From assembly GCA_002205965.3 (NCBI GenBank), contig NADL03000538.1, positions 1 to 64,000 on the forward strand: a DNA stretch of 64,000 nt, written 5' to 3'. This document shows positions 18,941 through 28,742 of the stretch, in pieces (the first letter of the stretch is position 1; the number at the start of each line of letters is the position of its first letter). The notes below the pieces were generated by a model. The model worked only from the letters and a program-made list of their open reading frames with translations, was not told the DNA's origin and ran no database searches. Origin of the DNA: Kappaphycus alvarezii (lineage: Eukaryota; Rhodophyta; Florideophyceae; Gigartinales; Solieriaceae). The position numbers and the translations under genes were made by a program.

Positions 18941-19724
18941 TGCGATCTTCACGGCGGGGGAAATGACCGGCAAGCGCGCTACGGCAGATGTCCATGACAT
19001 CTTGGGCGAAATTCGCACCGATGATCCAACGCAGATAATCGGGGTCCTCCGCCGCGAGTGAAGCGAGAGTACGGCCAGAATGTTTACCGAAATTCATGAC
19101 CACCTCACTGTTTTTCCACACCAGCTTACCGGAGCGGTCGACCCAATTTTGCCCGGCTGGCCGGCAGTATTCATCAAGAGCGTCGACAGTCCCCGGAAGG
19201 TCCGGGTACAGCTCAACCTGGGCGAGCAAAACATCGGCGGCCGCCACGGCGTCTGCCTCAGCGCTGTGGGCGTCATGGAGCTCCTTGCCGCAATAGAGCC
19301 GATAAGCTGCGGTGAGGTCTCGGGGCTCTTTCTTCAAAAAGATCCTCCAGCTATCGATGATCCGAATACCATTTTCAGGGAAGCGATGGCCCACGCGTTC
19401 GAATTCTCTGGCGAGAAGCGGCAAGTCAAAACGTTCGATGTTGAAGCCACTGAGGTCACAACCCCGGAGGAAACCGGCAAGCTGCGTTGCAAGCTCCGGA
19501 AACGACGGCGCGTCTTGGACGTCTTCGTCTCGAATCCCGTGAACAGCGGTGGCCTCGGGGGCAATCGGACGCTGCGGATTAACCCGACGTGTCAATACGA
19601 CCCGTCGAGCGTTGCGCTCAGTCTTCACGCACGAGATCTCAACGATGCGGTCGTTCGCGATGTCCAATCCGGTGGTCTCGAGGTCGAACGTTACCAACGG
19701 CCGCTCCAGCCTCAGGCTTCTCAT
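18930..19724 (-). CDS. DnaQ/ExoX-type 3'-5' exonuclease with C-terminal DUF3820-like domain
   Basis: A DEDDh exonuclease: Exo I VTFDLETTGLD (residues 11-21), Exo II SGFNIERFDLPLL (about 92-104), Exo III HDAHSAEADAVAAADVL (about 148-164). After about residue 215 the segment VVMNFGKHSGRTLASLAAED and PDYLRWII matches the small domain often found after such exonucleases. It degrades DNA or RNA 3' ends, in repair or RNA trimming rather than replication proofreading, because no polymerase partner is nearby. Overlaps the flippase-like gene downstream. ATG 19724 gives the usual family N-terminus. Confidence 0.85.
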   Translation of the reverse strand: MRSLRLERPLVTFDLETTGLDIANDRIVEISCVKTERNARRVVLTRRVNPQRPIAPEATAVHGIRDEDVQDAPSFPELATQLAGFLRGCDLSGFNIERFDLPLLAREFERVGHRFPENGIRIIDSWRIFLKKEPRDLTAAYRLYCGKELHDAHSAEADAVAAADVLLAQVELYPDLPGTVDALDEYCRPAGQNWVDRSGKLVWKNSEVVMNFGKHSGRTLASLAAEDPDYLRWIIGANFAQDVMDICRSALAGHFPRREDRNAA

Positions 19725-19806
19725 GGTCGCACCTCCGCGTGTTCACCGACACACTAGTGGGTGGGTCTGACGAAAACTGCGGAACGAAATACCGCGACTG
19801 TGGGCC

Positions 19807-20286
19807 TTAACCGCGCCGCAAGGTGCGCTCGATCTCGCGCCGCACCGAGCGCTCCTTGATCGTCGCACGGCGATCGATGGTTCGCTTCCCCTTACCTACC
19901 CCAAGCTCGACTTTGAGCCAGCCTCGTAGAAAATAAAGAGCCAACGGAACAATGCTCATTCCCTTAAGTTTTTGCTGGTCGGCCAAACGCGCGATCTCAC
20001 GCCGCTTCAAGAGCAAGGGTCGCGCGCGGCGTGCTTCATGGGGGAAGGAGGCAGCCTGTGCATATTCACCGATATAGGCATTCTCAAGGCGCACTTCGGT
20101 GTTTCGAACCCGAACGTACGCCTCGTCGATCTGCACATCACCCTGACGAACCGCCTTGACCTCGCTGCCGAGGAGAACCAAACCCGCTTCGATGGTTTCC
20201 TCAATAGCGTAGTTATGGCGTGCCTTACGATTCTTCGCCACGAGTATGCGACCTCCACCAGTCGCTTTAGTGTTCTGCGAATTCAC
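19807..20286 (-). CDS. smpB: SsrA-binding protein SmpB
   Basis: 159 residues with the OB-fold signatures AKNRKARHNYAIEETIEAG, LLGSEVKAVRQGDVQIDEAY and ALYFLRGWLKVELGVGKGKR, and a basic C-terminal tail (RRATIKERSVRREIERTLRR). SmpB binds tmRNA and brings it to stalled ribosomes for trans-translation. The length is standard. No tmRNA gene is seen nearby. It is transcribed divergently from the LolA-like gene across a 151-base spacer that probably holds both promoters. Confidence 0.95.
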   Translation of the reverse strand: MNSQNTKATGGGRILVAKNRKARHNYAIEETIEAGLVLLGSEVKAVRQGDVQIDEAYVRVRNTEVRLENAYIGEYAQAASFPHEARRARPLLLKRREIARLADQQKLKGMSIVPLALYFLRGWLKVELGVGKGKRTIDRRATIKERSVRREIERTLRRG

Positions 20287-20437
20287 GGTCGCCTCTCATC
20301 ATCATCATCATCGCGCCGGACGCTCAACGGCGCGACTCGTGATCCTGCTGTGGGGTTGAACGCTCCGGAGTATGAGCACACCGGGCGAGTCGCACCAAAG
20401 ATTGCCCTTCTAACACGAGTTCTGCTACCGCGAGCCC

Positions 20438-21178
20438 ATGAAGCGAAGTTTGACCTTGGCAACCGGGGCTTTCGCCGTCGTACTCCTGCACCACGCGCCG
20501 AGTGCAGCGTATGTAACCTCGACCTACCAACTTCTCAGCAATCTTGCCGAAGAGCGCGGTAAGTTAGCCCTTCGAGACCTCTCCGCCGAACTCACCACCG
20601 AACTCCAGGGGATTCAGATACCGGTGGCTGAGAGGATCTTTCTCAAAACACCCGAACGTTTGCGTTTGGTGCAGGATCGGGCCGACGGCGAGGCACTCCA
20701 CGTGGTGCGGGAGGGCAAGAGCGGCAGTGTCAGGGGTCCTATCGTAGGTCGAGGCATCGATTTTCTTGCCACCCTTCTCATGCCGCGGGGGGGCTCCGAC
20801 GACGATAAAGTGAGTCGACTGGCCGCCCTACTGAAGAGCATAGGTATCGATACGCAGGTGGTGAGCCTCGGGATCTACGGCGATGATGTGCGTGAAAGCG
20901 CGTACATCATTGGGGCGCGATCCCAGCAGCCCAACCAGGCGCAACTGTGGATCGACCGGGAAAGCTATCAGCCTGTGCGTCTGGTCATCTACGCCAACGA
21001 AAACGGCGCACGGGTTCGCCACGAAAGCCGCTTCCTCGGTTATGGCTCCGCTACCGGAGGCGCCTGGTTCCCCGAGATCATCGAAGATTACCGCGATAAC
21101 GAGCTCCTCCGGCGCGCCCGCCTCAACGAAGTTCGCACCAATGGCCGCCTTCCGGAGAGCTTGTTCGCACTTCCCTGA
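20438..21178 (+). CDS. Periplasmic LolA-like lipoprotein-sorting fold protein
   Basis: 246 residues with a signal peptide (residues 1-25, cleavage after APSAA). The body, with LRDLSAELTTELQ, RIFLKTPERLRLV and LWIDRESYQPVRLVIYANEN, fits the half-barrel LolA/LolB/outer membrane lipoprotein-sorting fold. This is a structural inference; it could also be an RseB-like or other DUF of the same fold. The stop overlaps the start of priA (TGATG), so the two form an operon. Confidence 0.6.
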   Translation: MKRSLTLATGAFAVVLLHHAPSAAYVTSTYQLLSNLAEERGKLALRDLSAELTTELQGIQIPVAERIFLKTPERLRLVQDRADGEALHVVREGKSGSVRGPIVGRGIDFLATLLMPRGGSDDDKVSRLAALLKSIGIDTQVVSLGIYGDDVRESAYIIGARSQQPNQAQLWIDRESYQPVRLVIYANENGARVRHESRFLGYGSATGGAWFPEIIEDYRDNELLRRARLNEVRTNGRLPESLFALP

Positions 21179-23604
21179 TGCCAGCTTTGCCGAGGTCGGA
21201 ATCGGGCAGTCCAGACAGACGAGCTCAAATTGTGGTGAATGAGCCGATCGGAGTTCTCGACTACCGCATTCCCGCTGCGTTGACCGACGATGTGCGGGTC
21301 GGTTCGCCGGTGTGCGTTCCTCTCGGAAAGCGGAAGACCCGCGGTTATGTCGTTGGCTTTTCTACCGACGAGCTTTCTTCAGAAATCAACCTCCGGGACA
21401 TTAATTCTCTTGACACTGAAATGCCGGAGCTGCCCTCCGACCTCGTCGAACTTCTGGTCTTTGCTGCACGCTATTATCACTGCCCACCCAGCGAACTATT
21501 TCACGCGGCACTTCCAGCACCGGCACGCAGTCAAGCAAAGCGCTACGCCATCGCCGACGCGGGTAAACTCGCGTTGGAGACCGAGATACTCGGGGACCTC
21601 GATCGATCCCTGCTCGAGCTCGCAACGAGCTTTGCTCAGGGCTTCACTTCAGTGGCGTGTGAACGCCATTTGGGTTGGTCGCGGCGACGTACCCAGAATC
21701 GTCTCCGCCGAGGCGTCGAGCATGGATGGCTGAACCACCTGCGTCAACGCCGCGGCCGGTCTAGGCGTTTGGTCGCTTACCGACGCAACTCAGGAGCATC
21801 GCTCGAGCAGCTCTCACCGGCGCTGCATGCGCTCGCTGCGGATCTTTCTACCGAGCAGGCTGTCGCAGCTACGGAGCTCGCACAAAAATATCCTGGCGCC
21901 TATGCCAAACTCAAACGTCTTGAAGCATCGGGCATTGTATCTCGAGAGATGATCGAGCAACGAGTCACTCCGAGTTACAACGCCTCGCCGGACACGGTTC
22001 CCGACTCGCTCACCCCGGAACAACAGGAGGCCGTCCACACGATTCGTGCGGCGATGGAGGCGGGCAAAGCACAGACGATTCTCGTGCAGGGCGTCACCGG
22101 GAGCGGCAAAACCGAGGTGTATCTGCGAGCGATCGAACTCGCACTCACCATGGACAAGACCGCCCTGATTCTTGTTCCGGAGATCGCGCTTACCCCTCAG
22201 CTGGGTCAACGTTTTCGAAGCCGCTTTGGTGAATCTGTCGCCACGTTTCACTCAGGCCTCACGGCGGCCGAAAAGCGTGATGAATGGGATCGGGTAGCGC
22301 GAGGCAAAGCACGGATCGGCCTCGGCGCGAGAAGTGCGCTTTTTCTACCACTGCGAGATCTTGGTATCGTAGTCGTCGACGAGGAGCATGAAAGCTCTTT
22401 CAAGCAAGACGAAACTCCTCGTTATCACGCCCGAGATCTGGCTGTAGTGCGCGCACGGTTAGCAGGTGCGGTTGCTGTGTTGGGTTCAGCAACACCAGCG
22501 ATCGAGAGTTTTCATAACGTTAGCCTGCAACGCTACCGACGCCTCTTAATGCCCTATCGCATCTCGGCGCGTCCCTTGCCCGACGTGCACCGCATCAACT
22601 TGCGGGAAGAGACTCTCTGCGACGATTCGATATTCACAAGCGCCCTAGCGGAGGCTTTGGAACTCCGTGTTCGTCGATCAGAGCAAATCGTCCTCTTTCT
22701 TAACCGCCGGGGCTACGCTGCGAGCGTATCGTGTCGGGATTGCGGTTATGCTTTTCGTTGCTCAAATTGCGATGTATCGCTCACGCTCCATCGGGGCCGA
22801 GACGTGATGGTTTGCCACCACTGCGGCTACGAAGAGCGGGTTGCGGAGCACTGTCCAAGCTGCCATGGACTGGCATTGGAGCCATCAGGGTTGGGAACCG
22901 AACGGGTTCAGATCGCTCTGCGGCAACTTCTGCCGGGGGTGACAAGCGTTCGCCTCGACCGTGATACCGTGCGGAAACGCAGTGATTTGCAGCGGGTTCT
23001 CGGTTGTTCGCCAGTGGCGAGGCGCAGGTACTCATTGGCACTCAAATGGTGGCCAAAGGCCATGACTTCAGCCGAGTGACTCTCGTGGGCGTGTTGAACG
23101 CTGATGCTGGCTTGAACTTCCCCGACTTTCGTGCCGCGGAGCGCACCTTTCAGCTCCTTACCCAAGTGGCCGGCCGAGCCGGCCGAGGAGACCTTCCCGG
23201 AGAGGTGATCGTGCAAAGCCATCAGCCCGATCATTACGCGATCGCTTACTCCGCCCGGCACGACTATGAGGGCTTTGTCGCCGAGGAGCTTCGCTGGCGC
23301 CAGGAGCTTGACTACCCGCCCTATGCATTTTTGGCTATGCTGCGCTTCGAATCACACGATGAACATCGTGCCTTAAGAAGCGCTGAACGCGCTGCGGAGA
23401 ATCTTCGACGGTCACCACACGGGGGTGACGGTACTTGGGCCGGCACCGAGTCCCCTTTCTCGGTTGCGCGGTCGCTATCGCGTTCAGGTCTTGCTTAAAG
23501 CTCGTGATCGGCGCGATCTCCACGAGCGTTTGCGCACTATGAATCACGTTGGGGACATCGACACGCGCGAGGTCCTTGATGTCGATCCGATCAGCATGCT
23601 GTAG
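21178..23604 (+). CDS. priA: Primosomal helicase PriA, two frame changes in the sequence
   Basis: The long frame from 21178 shows the 3' DNA-binding domain, Walker A GVTGSGKTEVY, the DEEHESSFKQDETPRYHARD motif and the Zn-binding Cys cluster CRDCGYAFRCSNCD / CHHCGYEERVAEHCPSC. Near 23000 one base appears missing, so motif V/VI text (GTQMVAKGHDF, VAGRAGRGDLPG) lies in the next frame. Near 23420 the original frame is restored and the normal C-terminus RGRYRVQVLLKA...DVDPISML ends at 23604. PriA restarts stalled forks. A -1 and a compensating +1 in a core gene suggest sequencing errors, but decay cannot be excluded. Confidence 0.82.
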
Positions 23605-23643
23605 TTTTTGCGGTATCATGTTTCCGGGAGCTTGGTCAGAATC

Positions 23644-25940
23644 ATGGAGAAGTCGATCCTCGTCGTTGATGATGACCGACGTAGTTTGAGTTCCCTGGCC
23701 GAGACGCTCGATCGCGCAGGGTACACTTCAACCACGATAAACGGCGAGCAAGGTCATGAAGGTCAATTTGATGCACTTCGACCGGATCTGATCTTTATCA
23801 GCCTAGACGCCACGGACGCGATTCAACTCTGTGCCATCATCCGCGATCGACCCGATGGGGCGATTATCCCGATCATTTTCATCACGGACAAAAACAACGC
23901 CCAGATGAGCTCACCGCAAGATGCTCTCGCTCACGGCGGGGACTATTTTTTCTCTCATCCCCTCGAAATAGATCGCGTCCTTGAAAAAGTCAAAACCTAC
24001 CTCGGTGCCGGAGTCGTGTCCGATACGTCGCCGAAAGGCAACAACCGAGCTCCTGGGGAAACACCCGAGGTGAGTCGCAACACGCTTGCCGACGCCTCCG
24101 ACGCACTGCTCGCGAAAATCGAAGAGCAAGAGGCCGCGATGCACGCGGAGCTCAAGGCACGAGAGCGCCAAGAGGCCGAAGCACGGAAGCGCGAAGAAAC
24201 CGAAGCACGAGAGCGCCAAGAAACCGAAGCACGAGAGCGAGAGCGAGAGCGAGAGCGAGAGCGAGAGCGAGAGCGAGAAGAGGCCGAGAAACGAGAGCGC
24301 GAGGAAGCCGAAACGCGAGAGCGCGAAGAAGCAGAAGCGCGAGAGCGCCAAGAAACCGAAGCACGAGAGCGCGAGGAAGCCGAGAAACGAGAGCGCGAAG
24401 AAGCCGAAGCGCGGAACGCCAAGAAGCCGAGAAACGAGAGCGCGAGGAAGCTGAAGCGCGGGAACGCCAAGAAGCCGAAGCACGAGAGCGCGAGGAAGCC
24501 GAGAAACGAGAGCGCGAAGAAGCCGAAGCACGAGAGCGCGAGGAAGCCGAGAAACGAGAGCGCGAAGAAGCCGAAGCACGAGAGCGCGAGGAAGCCGAGA
24601 AACGAGAGCGCGAAGAAGCCGAAGCGCGGGAACGCCAAGAAGCCGAAGCACGAGAGCGCGAGGAAGCCGAGAAACGAGAGCGCGAAGAAGCCGAAGCACG
24701 AGAGCGCGAGGAAGCCGAGAAACGAGAGCGCGAAGAAGCCGAGGCGCGGGAACGCCAAGAAGCCGAAGCGCGGGAGCGCCAAGAAGCCGAGGCGCGGAAG
24801 CGCGAAGAAGCTGAAGCGCGGGAGCGCCAAGAGGCCAAAGCGCGAGAGCGCGAGGAAGCTGAAGCGCGAGAGCGCGAAGAGGCCGAAGCGCGCCGAGCCA
24901 AGAGCTTCGAACCGGCGAGCGGCCACTTCGATGGCAATTGCGATATCGCGACGTTAGTGTATAGGGTTTGGGCACAGCAGAGCACCGGGCGGCTTCGGCT
25001 GACGTCCCATCATCATCAAAAATCGCTCTTCTTTGAGGAGGGTCAACCGGTCGGCGCTTCGTCGAGCCAAACTTACGATCGCATGGAAGAATTTCTTCGA
25101 CGGGAAAACAAGATCACCCGTGCCCAGTATCAGGAGGTACGTATTAAAGGTCTCCACGAGCCTCGGCGCATCGTGGGCTACTTGGCAACCGAAGGATACC
25201 TCAAAGCTGGTGAGATCTTCGATCTGGTCCAACGCCACTTGGAGTCAATCGTATTCAGTGTTTTTGAATTTGAAGAAGGCGATTACGGCTTCTCGAAAGA
25301 ACGTATCGACGAAGATCAGCGCGTCATGCTGAGTCTTTCGCCGCGTGAACTCATCACAGAAGGAATACGACGTAAATATCTTTTACCGCGTTTGATCGAA
25401 CGCGTCGGCGTACCGAGCTCACTGATCGGCCCGGTTCCTGGTGCCACACACGATGCCGACTCTCTCGGCCTCACAACAAGTGAGCGGCAAATTTGGCGTC
25501 TCGTCGACGGCACCCGCAACATTGAAGATCTGGTGTTCTCGACGGGACTCGGAGCCCAACGGGTCTATCAGGTGCTTGCTAGCCTCTTGACGACCGAATC
25601 CGCAGAAGTTTTAGTGCGAGGCGTCGAGCCAGGAAATCCCGATGGAACAGCCACCTCCGACACCATCGATCGCGCAAGAATCAAAGACAAATACGAAAAA
25701 GCAAAAACGGAGGACTATTTTAGCATACTGGGAGTGTCCAGAAAAGCAACTTTGTACGAGGTTCAGCATGCCTTTGAACGTCATTGGCAGGACTACTCCA
25801 GAAGTCGTTTCTCCGAAGCCATCTGCGCCGAGCTCGCCAATGAACTTGATGAAATCGAACAAGTGCTGCAGGACGCCAGAGATATCTTAAGCGACGAGAT
25901 GCTGAGAGAAAGCTACGCGCGTCATCTCTCCCCGAGATAA
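23644..25940 (+). CDS. Response regulator - long coiled coil - DUF4388 - J-like domain protein, one frame change
   Basis: From ATG 23644 a receiver domain (KSILVVDDDRR start, phosphoacceptor region FISLDATDA, IIPIIFITDK) runs to about residue 118. About 250 residues of almost pure Glu/Arg/Ala coiled coil follow (24130-24890), built from a roughly 24-base repeat encoding units such as EREEAEKR. A DUF4388-like domain comes next (STGRLRLTSHHHQKSLFFEE), and the C-terminus has EDYFSILGVSRKATLYEVQH, a J-domain-like start without HPD. One G is missing near 24412 (GCGCGGAACG instead of GCGCGGGAACG), splitting the frame. Total about 765 residues. It recalls coiled-coil receivers of myxobacterial polarity systems; the role is inferred. 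Confidence 0.72.
24130..24890 (+). repeat. Tandem Glu/Arg coding repeat
   Basis: The DNA is a near-tandem array of units around 24 bases, with recurring GAGCGCGAGGAAGCCGAGAA and GAGCGCGAAGAAGCCGAAGC. It encodes the coiled coil of the response regulator. Within 24235-24275 a purer six-base repeat GAGCGA occurs seven times. Such arrays change length by slippage. Confidence 0.85.
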
Positions 25941-25979
25941 GCGAGCAGCAAAAACGCCAAGCATTCAGGAGTTAGTACG

Positions 25980-26558
25980 ATGGCAACCATGAAGATCCGC
26001 ATATGGCCTGACGAAGCGCTTGTACGAATCGCTGAGCCGGTTGAATCTTTCGGAAAGGAGACCCAAGACCTGGTGAACTCCATGTTTGAAACCATGTACG
26101 CCGCCCAAGGCATCGGGCTCGCCGCTACCCAGGTCGCGGTCGATCAACGTGTCGTGGTTATCGATCTGAATCCGGACAATGACTCAACACCCGAATATCG
26201 GGAGCAACTCCGTGACTGGGGCTTTGAAGAACCCGTGACCTTGATCAACCCGGAAATCGAAGCGGCCAGCGGGGATATCTCATGGGAGGAGGGATGCCTT
26301 TCACTTCCCGGTGTCAACGAGAGCATCAAGCGTCGTGCTCAAGTGACAGTCAAGGCGCAGAATCGCCGCGGTGAACCCTTCACACTTCATGCGCAAGGGT
26401 TATTCGCCGTCGCACTCCAGCACGAAATCGATCACCTCGACGGAAAGCTATTCGTGGACTACCTCTCGCGCCTCAAGCGCGACGTCATTCGACGCAAAAT
26501 GATGAAGCTAAAAGAAACCTACGGCAATGACGGAGTCGCTGCGGCGAAAGATCGCTAA
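25980..26558 (+). CDS. def: Peptide deformylase
   Basis: 192 residues with all three motifs: GIGLAATQ (44-51), EEGCLSLP (103-110, Cys ligand) and HEIDH (148-152, two His ligands and the catalytic Glu). It removes the formyl group from nascent proteins using a metal ion. One base separates it from fmt, the usual def-fmt operon. Start at ATG 25980 after AGGAGTTAGTACG. Confidence 0.96.
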   Translation: MATMKIRIWPDEALVRIAEPVESFGKETQDLVNSMFETMYAAQGIGLAATQVAVDQRVVVIDLNPDNDSTPEYREQLRDWGFEEPVTLINPEIEAASGDISWEEGCLSLPGVNESIKRRAQVTVKAQNRRGEPFTLHAQGLFAVALQHEIDHLDGKLFVDYLSRLKRDVIRRKMMKLKETYGNDGVAAAKDR

Positions 26559-27521
26559 ATGTCTGCTGAAATGCGCGTCATGTTCATGGGCACTCCGGAT
26601 TTCGCCGCTATCATCGCGGAGTCGCTCATCCACACCCAAGGGTTCGAGACGGTATGCATTGTCAGCCAACCCGATCGACCGGTGGGGCGCGGACGGGAGA
26701 TCCAAACCACCCCGACCAAGCGCATCGGGCTCAAGCACGGGATCTCGGTGTTTCAACCGACACACCTGAAGACGGAGGAAACTTACCGTCACCTGGCTTC
26801 GTTCAAACCTGATCTCGTACTTGTCGCAGCCTACGGCCGCATTCTCCCCCCCCGCCTTTTGACCCTCCCGCGACGGGGCTGTTTTAACCTTCACGCCTCT
26901 CTGCTGCCGCGCCACCGCGGAGCAAGCCCGGTCACGCACGCTCTCTTGGTCGGCGACACGGAAACGGGAATCTCCTTGATGCAGATGGACGAAGGTTTGG
27001 ATACCGGACCCGTCTACGCGCGACGAAAACTAACAATCTTGGAGAGTGACACCACGGAGTCATTGACAGCTCGCCTTGCGGCTTTGGCAGGCGAGAGCGT
27101 ACGAGAGGATCTCCCCAACGCCCTGAGTTCCGGGGTCCAACCCGAGCCTCAAGACGCTGACGGAGCTTCCTACGCACCGATTCTGAAGAAATCCGATGGT
27201 TTTCTCGACTTTCGGCGCGAAGCTCACGAACTCGAGCGTGCAGTACGAGCCTATCGACCTTGGCCCATTGGTTTTTTCATCTCCGCCCAAGGTGAACGTA
27301 TTCAGGTCCTCGACTCCACCCTCGACGATGGGCGGGGTTCGCCGGGTGAGATCTTGGCGATCACCGGACGAGGTGTCGAAGTGGCGTGTGGTGGGGCAAG
27401 CCTTTGGCTTTGCGAAGTCAAAGCACCAAATCGAAGAGCGATGGCGGCCAGTGAATGGGCAAGAGGCCGGCGCTTAAAGCCTCATGACGTCCTCATACCC
27501 ACGACGTCGCCGGGAGCTTAA
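26559..27521 (+). CDS. fmt: Methionyl-tRNA formyltransferase
   Basis: 320 residues with the N-terminal formyltransferase Rossmann domain (VMFMGTPDFAA, residues 7-17). Catalytic N110, H112 lie in FNLHASLLPRHRGASP and D148 in MDEGLDTGPV. The C-terminal OB domain starts near residue 208. It transfers formyl from 10-formyl-THF to initiator Met-tRNA. Follows def immediately. Confidence 0.96.
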   Translation: MSAEMRVMFMGTPDFAAIIAESLIHTQGFETVCIVSQPDRPVGRGREIQTTPTKRIGLKHGISVFQPTHLKTEETYRHLASFKPDLVLVAAYGRILPPRLLTLPRRGCFNLHASLLPRHRGASPVTHALLVGDTETGISLMQMDEGLDTGPVYARRKLTILESDTTESLTARLAALAGESVREDLPNALSSGVQPEPQDADGASYAPILKKSDGFLDFRREAHELERAVRAYRPWPIGFFISAQGERIQVLDSTLDDGRGSPGEILAITGRGVEVACGGASLWLCEVKAPNRRAMAASEWARGRRLKPHDVLIPTTSPGA

Positions 27522-27610
27522 GTGCACGGCTCCAACGCAGGTCGGATCTTAGCTGCGACTTTACACTTAGAGTTCCACCTCGAGCCGACTTCCGCTAGAG
27601 TTCGCGCATT

Positions 27611-27994
27611 ATGACCAAAGAAGATCTGCAAAGCTTCAAAATAGGGGACACGCGCTCACCCGGGATCAGCCAACCGAAGGATCCCTCTCGCAAGCGCCAA
27701 CACGATCAGCAGCATGAAACGGCGAGCCTAGGCTTCACGCGTATCGAAAAGATCCTCGAGGACGAAGGTTCTGAGCGCATGAGTCAAGAACTTGGCGAGC
27801 TTCACGGTAAGATCAAAGGTTATCTCGAAGGAGCCTCGAGCCAGCGCGAGCAGGCTCATGCGAAACAAGCCTTAGCTGCAGTGGAGCGCACCGCCGATCT
27901 GATGGATTATCTCTTTCAAACCAAAGCCTCAATCGAGGCGAACTTGGGCAGCGAGCAAAAAACGCAACCATCACGCGAGGAAAAACAATGTTAG
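27611..27994 (+). CDS. Unknown helical protein, first gene of the type III secretion cluster
   Basis: 127 residues, soluble, without Cys until the last residue. Residues 1-40 are polar and probably disordered. Residues 45-110 form charged amphipathic helices (GFTRIEKILEDEGSERMSQE, AVERTADLMDYLFQTKASIE). No family is recognised. Its place at the head of the single-strand T3SS cluster suggests a small export-related protein such as a needle-like component, its chaperone or a regulator; this is inference only. ATG 27611 is preceded by a 90-base spacer after fmt that probably contains the cluster promoter. Confidence 0.55.
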   Translation: MTKEDLQSFKIGDTRSPGISQPKDPSRKRQHDQQHETASLGFTRIEKILEDEGSERMSQELGELHGKIKGYLEGASSQREQAHAKQALAAVERTADLMDYLFQTKASIEANLGSEQKTQPSREEKQC

Positions 27995-28171
27995 CGACGC
28001 ATTTTCACAACCTGAATCAGAGCCGGCGGCTAAGGTAGACCTTGAACAATCACGGCTTGAAGGCGAAAACCGCTCCGAAGTGCTCCATGGAGCCGCGCGG
28101 GAGTTGGGCAGCCCCAGCAATGCCGAGGAGCAATCGTTATGGACAGTAAGATCGGCAGCCAGAAGCAGGGC
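27985..28171 (+). other. Possible small frameshifted reading frame
   Basis: From an ATG at about 27988, loss of one G after the start would give MVSDAFSQPESEPAAKVDLE followed by a polar helix running to a stop near 28171. As written, the ATG frame stops after about 16 codons. Codon use in the second frame looks coding. It could be a small T3SS protein with a sequence error or a spacer. Confidence 0.2.
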
Positions 28172-28663
28172 TTGAAAGTCGAGATCGCCGGGAGTCGGGC
28201 GCGTCAAACCCCGAAGACTGACTTCGGAACTATCGTCGAAACCGGATTGGTTAAAACCGCGAACACCGCCATGGCGGCAGGTTCACTCGCCGCACCGTAT
28301 ATTCCGGGTGGTGCGGTGCTCTCGGCAGCGATCACCGGCGTCGGTACGCTCAAGTCGGCAGCGGTGGGACAGACAGGAACCACTCAGACCTTTTCCGGCT
28401 CGTCGTTAGGCGCTGGGCATGCTACCGGCGGAGGCGGAACCCTCAACACCAGAGGGGTCGGCCAAATCGGGGCGCCAGGCAACGAATCGACCAGCATGCT
28501 CGATCAAACCCGCCAGATGCAGGAGATGAATCAGAAATTTAACCTGCAGTATCTCACTCTGCAGCAGCATATGCAGTCGGAAAACCGGCAGTTCACAACC
28601 CTCTCTAATGTGATGAAGACCAAACACGACACCGCCAAGAACGCGATCTCCAACGTCCGTTAA
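28139..28663 (+). CDS. Unknown type III secretion cluster protein with needle/rod-like C-terminal helix
   Basis: 174 residues in three parts: a polar N-terminus without signal peptide; residues 37-80, Ala/Gly-rich and hydrophobic (TAMAAGSLAAPYIPGGAVLS); and Gly/Thr-rich 80-115. A long helix follows, MLDQTRQMQEMNQKFNLQYL, and the C-terminus is TLSNVMKTKHDTAKNAISNV. The absence of a Sec signal, the hydrophobic centre and the helical C-terminus are what one expects for a secreted T3SS substrate: needle, inner rod or translocator. A TPR chaperone-type gene follows directly, which supports secretion. No sequence family is assigned with confidence. Confidence 0.55.
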   Translation: MDSKIGSQKQGLKVEIAGSRARQTPKTDFGTIVETGLVKTANTAMAAGSLAAPYIPGGAVLSAAITGVGTLKSAAVGQTGTTQTFSGSSLGAGHATGGGGTLNTRGVGQIGAPGNESTSMLDQTRQMQEMNQKFNLQYLTLQQHMQSENRQFTTLSNVMKTKHDTAKNAISNVR

Positions 28664-28742
28664 CACCGGCAGGGCTGCGTTGGGAAAAGTCGCACGCTGC
28701 ACCGGTTAGTCAGCCGGGGAGCTTGAGCACACGAGGACGACG

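Noticed and set aside
24235-24275. Short GAGCGA array considered as a CRISPR or regulatory repeat
   Set aside because: Units are perfectly tandem without spacers and lie within a coding coiled coil.
24086-24985. Very long minus-strand and alternate-frame ORFs across the coiled-coil repeat
   Set aside because: They arise because the repeat is free of stops in several frames; composition is artificial (Leu/Arg/Ser runs) and they oppose the real gene.
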